Counted from the stretch's first letter, positions 26,014-33,984 are shown. The stretch: 64,000 nucleotides of DNA from Aldehydirespirator sp965205155 (GCA_965205155.1 OZ242033.1:3224001-3288000), one strand, 5' to 3'. Program-made: numbers and translations. Notes: generated by a model from the sequence alone, not told the origin.

Positions 26014-27215
26014 CGGAGCCGGACTCCTTCGAGACAGCGATCAACGTCTCCGGCTCCTGGCCCACGCCGCCGACCCTATGGAGTTTCTCGGCGCTTGAGG
26101 AAGTAGCTCTGTGTCCGCGGCGATACGCGCTGAAACGCGCCTCATACCCGAGTCTCTGGAATCGCCCCGGCTACCCGGAGCGCGTCAGCGAGGCCGGCCT
26201 CGTCGGCGTAGTCGTGCACGAAGCTGTCCAGATCGTCCTGCTGGCCCTCAATCGAGCCGGATGCACCTCCTTAGCCGAGAAAAAGGCGGTTGAAGTTGTT
26301 CGCCGTCTAGGTGGCTACAGCGAGATCGCCGCACGAGCACTCGACGCGCATCTTGAGAAACTGGCGCCCAATCCGCGCATGTCCTCACATGTTGACCGCC
26401 TGCGTCAGCGCTTGGGGCACCGTTGCGCAGAGATGCGGCAAGCGATACAGGCACTCGTTTCACAAAGCCCCATCATCCACACCAAGCCGGATGTGGCTAG
26501 AGCGCGATCTGCTGATCAACCAGTTAGCAGCCGCCTGGCGGTCGGCACGCATCCTGAAGCAACGCTCGTTGCCCAAGAAGACCGATTCATGGGCCGCATC
26601 GACCTGCTCGCCGTCCATCCAAACCACGTCGACATCATCGACTTCAAGACCGGCGAGCATTCCAAACGGCACACTCGACAACTGCAGCTGTACGGACTGC
26701 TCTGGCTGCTCGACAAAGCAGCAAACCCCAACTGCCTCCCGGTCCGGTCGCTAACGGTCGCATACGTAAACGACCGTGCGGCCGTGACAGTACCCGACGA
26801 TTGGGAAGCGTTGCGGGCGGGACTGCACAACGAGATTGTTGCTGCCGATGATCTCGTGCGGCAGAGGCCGCCACTAGCATCGCCGTCCGCCGAATGCTGG
26901 CATTGCCCAGTTCGGCAGATGTGCGATGAGTACTGGCAGTCAGAGTTCGTTGACAAGGATCCTCGACTGATCGTGACAGATGCTGAAGTTCGGATCCTGT
27001 CAAGAAATGGGCCTACCAGCTGGCGGGGCGCGAAGAGGGTTGATGGTACCGACGTGCTGGTGCGCACGAACGACAATGCAGACTTCCAACCCGGAAGGAG
27101 CGTGCGGATTCTAGATCTGCTGGCCAGCGAGAGCGAAGACCTTGATGGTCTGATCTTGACGCTCACACAAAGTTCTGAAGTCTTCGGACCAGTCGATGAC
27201 CGGCGTGCTCCGTGA
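26010..27215 (+). CDS. Island gene 4: Cas4/AddB-like PD-(D/E)XK nuclease with Fe-S motif
   Basis: 401 aa; the start overlaps the helicase stop by ATGA. It has the PDDEXK_1 layout of Cas4, AddB and RecB nuclease domains. Cys35 lies in ALCPRRYAL. The motif I His is His70 (GVVVHEAVQ). The catalytic Asp is in FMGRIDLL (about 198), DIIDFKTGE carries the D-x-K (211-213), and HTRQLQLYGLLW is motif IV. ECWHCPVRQMC supplies three more cysteines (296, 299, 305), so all four ligands of a 4Fe-4S cluster are present. The active site looks intact, predicting a metal-dependent DNA exonuclease or endonuclease. After the domain, about 90 residues (from 310) are of unknown role. It probably acts with the upstream helicase. 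Confidence 0.88.
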   Translation: MTEPDSFETAINVSGSWPTPPTLWSFSALEEVALCPRRYALKRASYPSLWNRPGYPERVSEAGLVGVVVHEAVQIVLLALNRAGCTSLAEKKAVEVVRRLGGYSEIAARALDAHLEKLAPNPRMSSHVDRLRQRLGHRCAEMRQAIQALVSQSPIIHTKPDVARARSADQPVSSRLAVGTHPEATLVAQEDRFMGRIDLLAVHPNHVDIIDFKTGEHSKRHTRQLQLYGLLWLLDKAANPNCLPVRSLTVAYVNDRAAVTVPDDWEALRAGLHNEIVAADDLVRQRPPLASPSAECWHCPVRQMCDEYWQSEFVDKDPRLIVTDAEVRILSRNGPTSWRGAKRVDGTDVLVRTNDNADFQPGRSVRILDLLASESEDLDGLILTLTQSSEVFGPVDDRRAP

Positions 27216-27223
27216 ACCGCTCC

Positions 27224-29143
27224 CTAGGGGCCATCGGCAGGTTCCGGGATGTCTGGCAACTGGACCCGTGCTCCGTGCCGCACAGGTCGATCCAAGCGAT
27301 GCTCTCGAAGCTCGGCGAGCACGTCCTTCGAGAGGATTCTCTTGTGCAACCATCGCTCACGCCACCAGACACAGATGCGCTTGATGTCGTTAGATGCGTT
27401 GCGGCGGAAGAGGTAGCGCGGTTCTTGGTCCACCCCTAGCAGATAGGGGAGCAAATTGTCGACGAGCACGACTCCGTACACGAGCCGGGGCCTGCGGTGA
27501 CGTAGGAGTTCGTCAGATGGCCAACCGAGAATGTCAAGCGCCCCCCGGATCTTCCGGAGCTTCGGATTCACTCCCTCCCCAAAGATGCTATTGACCCGGG
27601 CTCCTTTCCTGCTCTCCTCCGCCAATCGCACGAGAGCCTTGACAGACACAGCAGACAGGTGGGCGGTACCGAACGACCGGGATCGGCCGAGCCGCCTAAA
27701 GACAATGTCGTCCCGAGCGTTGAGCACCTCACGGGGCAGCCGTAGTCGGTTGTACTGGCTGGAGTTGGACCCATACAGAGACGTCGTTCCCACATATACA
27801 AGGTTCGAGCGTCGTTTGATCGGCCTGCCAGCGAGTGACGAGGCGATCTGACTGGCATAGCTGGAGTACCGCCGGTGATACTCACTAACGACTGTGGGGC
27901 TCACGGCGAGCATGCCGACCAGCTTCCCACCGACTAGAGCGTTGTACGGGGGCAGAGCACCGCAGACGGTGAGGTCGGCGATCTCCGTTCCCACAGCCTC
28001 GGCTTTGGCACGACGCAGAATCACTGAAATAGCCCTTTGTGCCATCTTGTCCTCAAGTGCTGACTGCAGTCCTGAGCGAGTCGGTGTCGGAGTCAAGTAC
28101 GGGACTAGTGCTCTGCGAGCAGAGAGCAGTTCAGCTAGAGCGAGACAACGTTTACTTCGAAACAGATGCGATTCGGCCCGCTCAACCCAGGCGTCCACAC
28201 TGGTGGGGTCCTTGGGGCTGCCAAAGTCCGACCTCCGAGCAAACCGCTCATGGTTCCGCCTCCGTGCGACAGCTTCCTTCTGGAGCTTCTCGATGCAGTC
28301 AGCGGTCGGCTCCTCCCACAGGCTCGGCCAGTACAGACCGTCCTCAATCAGGTCGTCTAGGTGGATCCCATCCAGACCCTCATTCAGCCGCCGCATCAGC
28401 CATCTGGCCCACCTGAGATCTCCGTTGGCGCGTAGGTGTCGAACAACCTCCCGCGGCTGCCATCCGATCCAGTCGTCGCGCTCGGCGATTTGGATGATCG
28501 CGCTGCCGAGGGCGGCGATTCCGATCACCGGATGAAACCGCGCAGCGCCATCTCGTACCAGAATCAGCATTGTTCGTCCCGGTGTACTCGCGAGCTGGTT
28601 GGTCCACGTGTGACGGAAGTAGCGCCATATGTCGAGCAGCCGCAGTCCGGTGTGATCGCACCGGTCGCTTCTGTATATGACTTGGACGTAAGGATCTATG
28701 GTGTCTGCGGTTGCTCCCTTCGATGCAAGAGAATCAGCGAGTTCAGCCCCGTCCCGCATAAGGCTGAAGATGGACACGAAGTTGCCCCCAAACTGCCGAG
28801 GTCGTTCCATTCGTTCGATGAACCGCCGTACGGAAGGAGTTGCGAGTTGCTCATCGCGTTTGAGAAGTTCCTGATCGCGAACCCGTTCCTTCTCGGCGAC
28901 TGGATCCGATTCAACGTCCGGCGCGAGCACGGAGAGACCCTCCCCGTCCACTCTGAGGCGCCACCCCTGAGCTACCAGGTCCACCAGAACACTGAGAGCA
29001 GCATCCAGCGCGGTATCACCGACCGAGGGCCTCGTCGCGATCGAGGCCGAGTGCCCCAACGCACTCGCAGCATCTAGGAAGGCCCTCTGGGTAGTCCGTG
29101 ACGCATCCGACGGTATAGGAAGCGAGTGCCAGGTGTCACTCAT
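27224..29143 (-). CDS. Island gene 5: DUF4338 (DruA-like) protein with N-terminal extension
   Basis: 639 aa from ATG at 29143, overlapping the GHKL gene stop by ATGA. Residues about 200 to the C-terminus match DUF4338, the domain of Druantia protein DruA: PVIGIAALGSAIIQIAERDD (205-224), ALPPYNALVGGKLVGMLAVS (396-415) and TTSLYGSNSSQYNRLRLP (453-470). About 200 extra N-terminal residues contain a Glu/Arg-rich helix and a segment (RTMLILVRDGA) leading into the domain. The biochemical role of DUF4338 is unknown. The gene converges on the nuclease gene with an 8-bp gap, so both operons share one short terminator-less junction. Confidence 0.82.
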   Translation of the reverse strand: MSDTWHSLPIPSDASRTTQRAFLDAASALGHSASIATRPSVGDTALDAALSVLVDLVAQGWRLRVDGEGLSVLAPDVESDPVAEKERVRDQELLKRDEQLATPSVRRFIERMERPRQFGGNFVSIFSLMRDGAELADSLASKGATADTIDPYVQVIYRSDRCDHTGLRLLDIWRYFRHTWTNQLASTPGRTMLILVRDGAARFHPVIGIAALGSAIIQIAERDDWIGWQPREVVRHLRANGDLRWARWLMRRLNEGLDGIHLDDLIEDGLYWPSLWEEPTADCIEKLQKEAVARRRNHERFARRSDFGSPKDPTSVDAWVERAESHLFRSKRCLALAELLSARRALVPYLTPTPTRSGLQSALEDKMAQRAISVILRRAKAEAVGTEIADLTVCGALPPYNALVGGKLVGMLAVSPTVVSEYHRRYSSYASQIASSLAGRPIKRRSNLVYVGTTSLYGSNSSQYNRLRLPREVLNARDDIVFRRLGRSRSFGTAHLSAVSVKALVRLAEESRKGARVNSIFGEGVNPKLRKIRGALDILGWPSDELLRHRRPRLVYGVVLVDNLLPYLLGVDQEPRYLFRRNASNDIKRICVWWRERWLHKRILSKDVLAELREHRLDRPVRHGARVQLPDIPEPADGP

Positions 29144-30708
29144 GCCTGGGCGTTGAAGAAGCTCGCCATCACGTCTGACCAAGCCTGTCTGTATCGGCGA
29201 CGCGCAGCACGGCCCGCCTTCCGGGGATCGAGCCATTCAGCCCGTGCGGCCGCAAGAACCGTCAACGCCACATGAGTAGCGACAGCCTGGTCAGACTCCG
29301 CTTCGCTTGTGGCGAGTGGTCCATACAGGTCGCGGTATAGGGGATGCCGGATGTTGAGTGCCACAACCAGTCTGCCTCTCCGTACGGCTGTCTCGAATGC
29401 TGCCGTAGTTGGCAGTTCCCCAACGACTAGCTGATACGGGCAGTCAATGGAGCGCGTGGCGTCAAGCGGCGCGAGAGCCTGTTCGAGTTCGAGTGACGGA
29501 GGCTCAGGATTCCTCGGTAGCGGCGGCAGCGCGACCTCAGCGCGGGCCGCCCGTCCCTCGGCGGCGCCGAGAGGCGCAGAGACCTTGAGGAGCTCGAACC
29601 GGCGTCGGACTCGACCGTTGAGAGCACGGCCAATCGGTTCGAGGTCAGGAGCGAGCAGATCAAGCAGTTCCTGCGATGGCACAATGGACTGCTTGGTATG
29701 GGTCAGACCGAACAGTTCATCCAACACGGGTTCGAAGCAGACCTCACACCGCCACCAGTCGTCGTAGTTCTCACGGCGCTTCGTCCCCATGAAGAACCAG
29801 CCCCGGTCGATCTCGCGGGCCGCTCGCAGCACCGACACTGGCGAGGAACTCGTGATGCCAAGTTGACGCTTCTCCGAGGCGGCCAGGCTGTGCCACCGCT
29901 CAATCGGGAGTTCGCTGAAGCGCACCTTGACCAGGCCCCTGCCCTCGGCCGCCTCAACGCGGTAGATCAGCGTGTCGCCGAATTGTCGAGCCCCCGCCAG
30001 CCGACCGACGCTGTCAAGCATCAGCGGATCGATAGGCGTAACAGGAGATTCGTTGACGACTAGATCTACTCCCGCAGCAATGAAGTGTCGGTAGATCCGG
30101 CCTAGATCGTCCTTCAGGTGCCGGACGACGGTGGATACTCGCTTGTACTCCACACGGTCGCATCTCAGCAGCCGAACGGCAGTACCGCTTGGCGTGGCAG
30201 GGAGGAACGAGCGATCGGCGACCTGGGAGATGGGCGGAAGCGTTCCATGCCGAGTCCTCACGACTTCGTCAACGTCGAGACGGCTCATCCACACGGTCGG
30301 GCCAGTCCACGAATAGACCTCTACGCGCCTTGCTCGACTCAAGGCTCCGTTCGGCAGTCCCATCCCATAGCGGCCCAACGATGACCGGTCTCCGAACCTT
30401 GTCGAGCCACCGAAGGCCAAGGCTGTAGCAAGCGTGTCCTTCTCCATGCCGGACCCGTTGTCCAACACGGTGATCTCGATCGGAAACTCGTGATCCCGAC
30501 CGGCTGCAACCTCGACCTGCACCTCCGTTGCGTCCGCCTGAAGCGAGTTGTCAATGAGTTCGGCTAGTGCGAGTGCTGTCGTCTTGTAGCCACTGTCACG
30601 CGTGGCAACCAAGAAGTTGGCCGGATCAACCATGGAGAGACGTTGGCCACGCGGCTTGGATGGCATCTTCGTCTCGTCTTGCCCACGCAACTGCGTCGCT
30701 GTCACCAC
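29140..30708 (-). CDS. Island gene 6: GHKL (MORC/MutL/Hsp90-like) ATPase
   Basis: 522 aa. The Bergerat ATP fold is clear: N box ALAELIDNSLQADA (about 47-60), G1 box DNGSGM (83-88), and G2 GRYGMGLPNGA (112-122). After the ATPase and transducer-like region there is RRENYDDWWRCEVCF, with possible metal-binding Cys, and a C-terminal helical part. GHKL ATPases of the MORC/MutL type act as ATP-gated DNA clamps. Iyer, Abhiman and Aravind described such ATPases near nucleases and SF2 helicases in predicted restriction systems. GTG at 30708 has GAGGGG upstream; an ATG at 30666 is the alternative. It is coupled to the DUF4338 gene, suggesting a two-protein complex. Confidence 0.88.
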   Translation of the reverse strand: MVTATQLRGQDETKMPSKPRGQRLSMVDPANFLVATRDSGYKTTALALAELIDNSLQADATEVQVEVAAGRDHEFPIEITVLDNGSGMEKDTLATALAFGGSTRFGDRSSLGRYGMGLPNGALSRARRVEVYSWTGPTVWMSRLDVDEVVRTRHGTLPPISQVADRSFLPATPSGTAVRLLRCDRVEYKRVSTVVRHLKDDLGRIYRHFIAAGVDLVVNESPVTPIDPLMLDSVGRLAGARQFGDTLIYRVEAAEGRGLVKVRFSELPIERWHSLAASEKRQLGITSSSPVSVLRAAREIDRGWFFMGTKRRENYDDWWRCEVCFEPVLDELFGLTHTKQSIVPSQELLDLLAPDLEPIGRALNGRVRRRFELLKVSAPLGAAEGRAARAEVALPPLPRNPEPPSLELEQALAPLDATRSIDCPYQLVVGELPTTAAFETAVRRGRLVVALNIRHPLYRDLYGPLATSEAESDQAVATHVALTVLAAARAEWLDPRKAGRAARRRYRQAWSDVMASFFNAQA

Positions 30709-30778
30709 AGGTCAGTCCCCTCTCGTGCGCGTATGTGCGATTTGACGTGATAGATACGTTATTGATATGTGATTATCC

Positions 30779-30793
30779 CACAGTAGCACTGTG
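30779..30793. promoter_or_regulatory. Perfect inverted repeat upstream of the GHKL operon
   Basis: CACAGT-AGC-ACTGTG is a perfect 6-bp inverted repeat with a 3-bp spacer. It is 70 bp upstream of the GHKL start, beside an unusually AT-rich stretch (about 30740-30778) that should hold the leftward promoter. It could be an operator for a regulator encoded elsewhere; no regulator gene lies in the island. No gene is visible in 30709-30858. Confidence 0.4.
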
Positions 30794-30858
30794 AGTGTCG
30801 CAATCGGGTGACCAAGACCAATCTGGCTGACAGACGCCTTACCCATCTCGAAGTGTGC

Positions 30859-32007
30859 TCAGGAGTTGGGCAGGACCACTAGGTCGTTGGCGTGGATCAC
30901 CACGTGGGGCGCGCCCGCTGGTAGGTCCTCGCGCCGGCGGCCGGCGGCGGTGCGCAGGTCGTCGCTGCTGTGGCGGGCCAGACCCTTGGCGAAGACGTCG
31001 CCTCCCGTCTCGCGCACTTCCACAGGAGCGCCGGCGTCGAAGGAGCCCGACACCGACCTGACGCCGATAGCCAGCAGGGACTTCCCCCGCTCCAGTGCGG
31101 CCCTCGCTCCGGAGTCCACCGCGATCTCGCCCTGCGAGCCCACCGCGAAGCCGATCCACAGTTTGCGGGCCGGCAGTCGCTGGGCCGAGGCCCGCACCAG
31201 CGTGCCCACCCCGGCAACCCCGGCCGAGGCGTCGGCCAGCACACCGGGCCGCTTGGCGTCAGCGATCACGGTGGGCACCCCCGACAGCGACGCAACCCGG
31301 GCCGCGGTGAGCTTGGACGCCATGCCACCGCTGCCCCGCTGCGTCCCCGCGCCACCGGCGGCGCTGGTGAGGAAGTGGTCGAACTCGACGATCTCCTCTA
31401 TCAGCGAAGCGTTCGAGTTGCGGCGGGGATCCTCGGTCAGCACCCCCGCGGTGTCGGTCAGCAGCACGAGCAGGTCGGCCTGAACCAGGTTGGCCACCAG
31501 CGCGGCCAACCGGTCGTTGTCGCCCCACCGGATCTCGTCGTCGGCCACCGCGTCGTTCTCGTTGACGATGGGCACCACGCCCAGATCGAGGAGCTTGCGC
31601 AGGGTCGACGCGGCATGCACGTACTGGCTGCGGATCACGAAGTCGAGGGGGACCAGCAGCACCTGGCCGGCCACCACGTCCAGACGGCCGAACACCTCCC
31701 GGTACATGCCCATGAGCGCGCTCTGGCCCACCGTGGCCACCGCCTGCAGCGTCTCCATGCTCGCCGGCCGCCGGTCGCCGCCCATTCCCAGTTCGGGCAG
31801 CCCGGCCGCGATGGCACCGCTGGTCACCACGACCACCCGGTTGCCGTGCGACCTGAGATCCGCCACCTCCGAGCAGAACTTCTCCACGGAGGCGCGGTCG
31901 ATGGCACCGGCTGCGTCGGTGATGGAGGACGTCCCGATCTTGGCCACGATCGTGCGGCCCGCGGCCCGTGTGCCGGCGTCGACCGTCGTGTCGCCCGCGG
32001 CGGTCAT
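30859..32007 (-). CDS. proB: Glutamate 5-kinase
   Basis: 382 aa. It phosphorylates glutamate in the first step of proline synthesis. The amino acid kinase domain has TIVAKIGTSSITDA, VVTSGAIAAGLPELGM, VPIVNENDAVADDEIRWGDN and GSGGMASKLTAA. The C-terminal about 100 residues form a PUA domain ending HANDLVVLPNS. The gene follows obgE on the same strand, separated by repeat A6. The usual next gene, proA, has been moved away by the material at 13-30.8 kb. Confidence 0.95.
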   Translation of the reverse strand: MTAAGDTTVDAGTRAAGRTIVAKIGTSSITDAAGAIDRASVEKFCSEVADLRSHGNRVVVVTSGAIAAGLPELGMGGDRRPASMETLQAVATVGQSALMGMYREVFGRLDVVAGQVLLVPLDFVIRSQYVHAASTLRKLLDLGVVPIVNENDAVADDEIRWGDNDRLAALVANLVQADLLVLLTDTAGVLTEDPRRNSNASLIEEIVEFDHFLTSAAGGAGTQRGSGGMASKLTAARVASLSGVPTVIADAKRPGVLADASAGVAGVGTLVRASAQRLPARKLWIGFAVGSQGEIAVDSGARAALERGKSLLAIGVRSVSGSFDAGAPVEVRETGGDVFAKGLARHSSDDLRTAAGRRREDLPAGAPHVVIHANDLVVLPNS

Positions 32008-32079
32008 CGGTCGGACCTGCCAGTGCCGCTGCAGGCGGCCTCGTGCTCACGAGAGTCCCTCGCGCCGAGATGGGGAGCT

Positions 32080-32179
32080 TCCCGCTCCTGTTCGCTGCGC
32101 TCACGGGCCGCTCGGGCCACGGCCTCGCTCAGCGTTCGGCAAGTCTCGGGCGCATTCATCGCGCACCCGCTCGGCCTCT
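32080..32179 (-). repeat. Interspersed 3'-end element, copy A6
   Basis: Overlaps the 3' end of obgE. The AGAGGCCGAG block is read as codons, and the obgE stop falls in the variable middle (32156). The core then runs toward proB in the sense of both genes. Confidence 0.82.
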
Positions 32180-33535
32180 GGCGGCGGCCTCGGCGTCATC
32201 CTGGTAGGTGAAGGTGAAGTCGCCGATGCGAACCTCGTCGCCGTAGGCCGCGCCGGCCCGGGCCAGGACGCGCTCCACCCCGAGGCTGCGCAGCCGATCC
32301 TGGGCATAGGCCAGAGCGCCGGGATCGGTGAGGTCGCTCAGGGCTACCGCCCGGGCCGCGGCCCGTCCCTCCACCGCCCAGACGCGGGCGTCGATGCGCC
32401 GGACCGTCACCTCCTGGGCAGACGGCAGAGGTCGATGCACGACCGGAACTTCGAGAACCGGCTCGCTGGTGCGGGCCTCGGTCACCATCCGGCTCAACTC
32501 GCCGAGCACTTCCGGCACGCCTTCACCGGTAGCCGAAGACAGGCGCCCGACCGGCCCCGAGCCGCCCGTCGACCCCGAGCCGCCCGTCGACCCCGAGCCG
32601 CCCGTCGACCCCGAGCCGCCCGTCGACCCCGAGCCGCCCGTCGATCCCGAGCTAAACGCCTCTGTGGGCGCGGTGTCGGCTCGGCTGCCCACAACCAGCC
32701 GGGGCCTCCGCAACAGCTCGGGGCGGTACCGGCCGAGCTCCTGCAGCAGCACGGCCAACTGATCGGCGGGCGGGCAGCCGGCCAGCTCGCACAGGTCGAT
32801 CAGCACGAGCAGCACCCGGGCCCGCTCCACATGACGCAGGAAGCGGTGGCCGAGGCCGCGGCCCTCGCTGGCGCCCTCGATCAAGCCCGGGATGTCGGCC
32901 AGCACCATCTCGAACTCGTCGTCGAGCCGGACCACCCCCAGGTTGGGCTCCAGCGTGGTGAACGGGTAGTCGGCGATCTTCGGCTTGGCCGCCGACACCC
33001 GGCTGATGAACGTCGACTTGCCGACGTTGGGGAAGCCGACGATGGCCACATCGGCCAGCAGCTTCAGCTCCAGGCGGAGCCAGCGACGCTCGCCGAACTC
33101 GCCCTGCTCCGCGAAGGCGGGGGCGCGCCTGCGGTTGGAAAGGAAACGAGCGTTGCCCCTGCCGCCCTCGCCGGCGGCCGCCGCCAGCCAGCGCTCGCCG
33201 TGAGCCGACAGGTCGGCGAGCTGTGAATGGTCGCCGTGGTCGAGCACCACGGTGCCGACCGGGACCTTCACGTCCAGGTCGTCGCCCCGGGCCCCGTGGC
33301 GGTTGTTGCCCGAGCCGTGCTTGCCGTTGGTGGCCCGGCGATGAGGATGGTCGCGGAAGGCCAGAAGTGAGGCGACGTTGCGGTCGGCCACCAGCCAGAC
33401 GTCTCCCCCGCTGCCGCCGTCGCCACCCGAAGGGCCGCCCCGGGACACGTGAGCCTCCCTGCGGAACGCGACACACCCCGCTCCCCCATCACCCGCGGTG
33501 ACATGAAGGTTGCACTCATCAACAAACCCGGACAC
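32156..33535 (-). CDS. obgE: Obg GTPase (ObgE/CgtA)
   Basis: About 459 aa from GTG at 33535. The N-terminal Obg fold is Gly-rich (FVDECNLHVTAGDGGAGC, GGPSGGDGGSGGDVWLVAD). The G domain has G1 GFPNVGKSTF, G3 DIPGLIEGASEGRGLG, G4 as SRAD and G5 SSATGEG. The C-terminal OCT domain is present. A low-complexity linker of repeated GSTGGS units lies between G4 and G5, encoded by an 18-bp tandem repeat. Obg acts in 50S assembly and stringent control. It lies downstream of rplU-rpmA in the classical order. The last residues are encoded by repeat A6. Confidence 0.93.
   Translation of the reverse strand: MSGFVDECNLHVTAGDGGAGCVAFRREAHVSRGGPSGGDGGSGGDVWLVADRNVASLLAFRDHPHRRATNGKHGSGNNRHGARGDDLDVKVPVGTVVLDHGDHSQLADLSAHGERWLAAAAGEGGRGNARFLSNRRRAPAFAEQGEFGERRWLRLELKLLADVAIVGFPNVGKSTFISRVSAAKPKIADYPFTTLEPNLGVVRLDDEFEMVLADIPGLIEGASEGRGLGHRFLRHVERARVLLVLIDLCELAGCPPADQLAVLLQELGRYRPELLRRPRLVVGSRADTAPTEAFSSGSTGGSGSTGGSGSTGGSGSTGGSGSTGGSGPVGRLSSATGEGVPEVLGELSRMVTEARTSEPVLEVPVVHRPLPSAQEVTVRRIDARVWAVEGRAAARAVALSDLTDPGALAYAQDRLRSLGVERVLARAGAAYGDEVRIGDFTFTYQDDAEAAARGRAGAR
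32556..32653 (-). repeat. 18-bp tandem repeat inside obgE
   Basis: Unit CCCGAGCCGCCCGTCGAC on the plus strand occurs five times plus a partial unit, with one substitution in the last full copy. It is in frame and encodes repeated GSTGGS in the Obg G domain. The unit length keeps the frame, so copy number can vary without inactivating the gene. Confidence 0.92.
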
Positions 33536-33617
33536 CCAATAAAGACTAAGCGGAGGCCCTCCCGACTGGACCGACCGCAAGGATGGCCCGGGATCGGCTA
33601 CCGGACGCGACCGGAGA

Positions 33618-33708
33618 GGCCGGGGGGTGGCGGCGAGTCCGGGCGACCGACGATAGGGCGAAGCCCTGTCGGCCGAACGGGGCTCGACGACAGGACCCGC
33701 CGGCCGGG
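33618..33708 (+). repeat. Structured 90-bp repeat, copy H2
   Basis: Second copy of the element at 1952-2041. Hairpin: CCGAC (33647-33651), bulge GAT, AGGGC, loop GAA, GCCCT, GTCGG (33668-33672). The G:C pair of copy H1 (1990 with 2002) is A:T here (33655 with 33667), a compensatory change that supports the pairing. It lies between rpmA and obgE. Confidence 0.75.
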
Positions 33709-33720
33709 CAGCCCCGCTAT

Positions 33721-33978
33721 TCAGACTTCGCCCGGAACGACCTCGACCAGCTTGCGGCCATGGCGGGAGCCGTAGCGCACCACGCCGTCGGCCTTGGCGA
33801 ACAGCGTGTCGTCGCCGCCCTTCCCCACGTTGGTTCCCGGATGGATCCTCGTGCCCCGCTGGCGCACGAGGATCGCCCCGGCCAGGACCCGGCCCCCGTC
33901 GTACACCTTCACACCGAGGCGCTGCGCGTTCGAGTCGCGGCCGTTGCGGGTGGATCCTCCGCCCTTGGTCTTGGACAT
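33721..33978 (-). CDS. rpmA: 50S ribosomal protein L27
   Basis: 85 aa, full length. Conserved N-terminus GGGSTRNGRDSNAQRLGVK and core GTRIHPGTNVGKGGDDTLFA. The start is MSKTKGGG, so unlike in Firmicutes there is no cleaved N-terminal extension, and the tail is ready to reach the peptidyl transferase centre. It is 6 bp downstream of rplU and upstream of obgE. Confidence 0.97.
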   Translation of the reverse strand: MSKTKGGGSTRNGRDSNAQRLGVKVYDGGRVLAGAILVRQRGTRIHPGTNVGKGGDDTLFAKADGVVRYGSRHGRKLVEVVPGEV

Positions 33979-33984
33979 GTCGAA

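Noticed and set aside
32556..32653. CRISPR-like array
   Set aside because: The units are directly contiguous with no spacers, and in frame within obgE. The tandem repeats at 55819 and 48072 also lack spacers.
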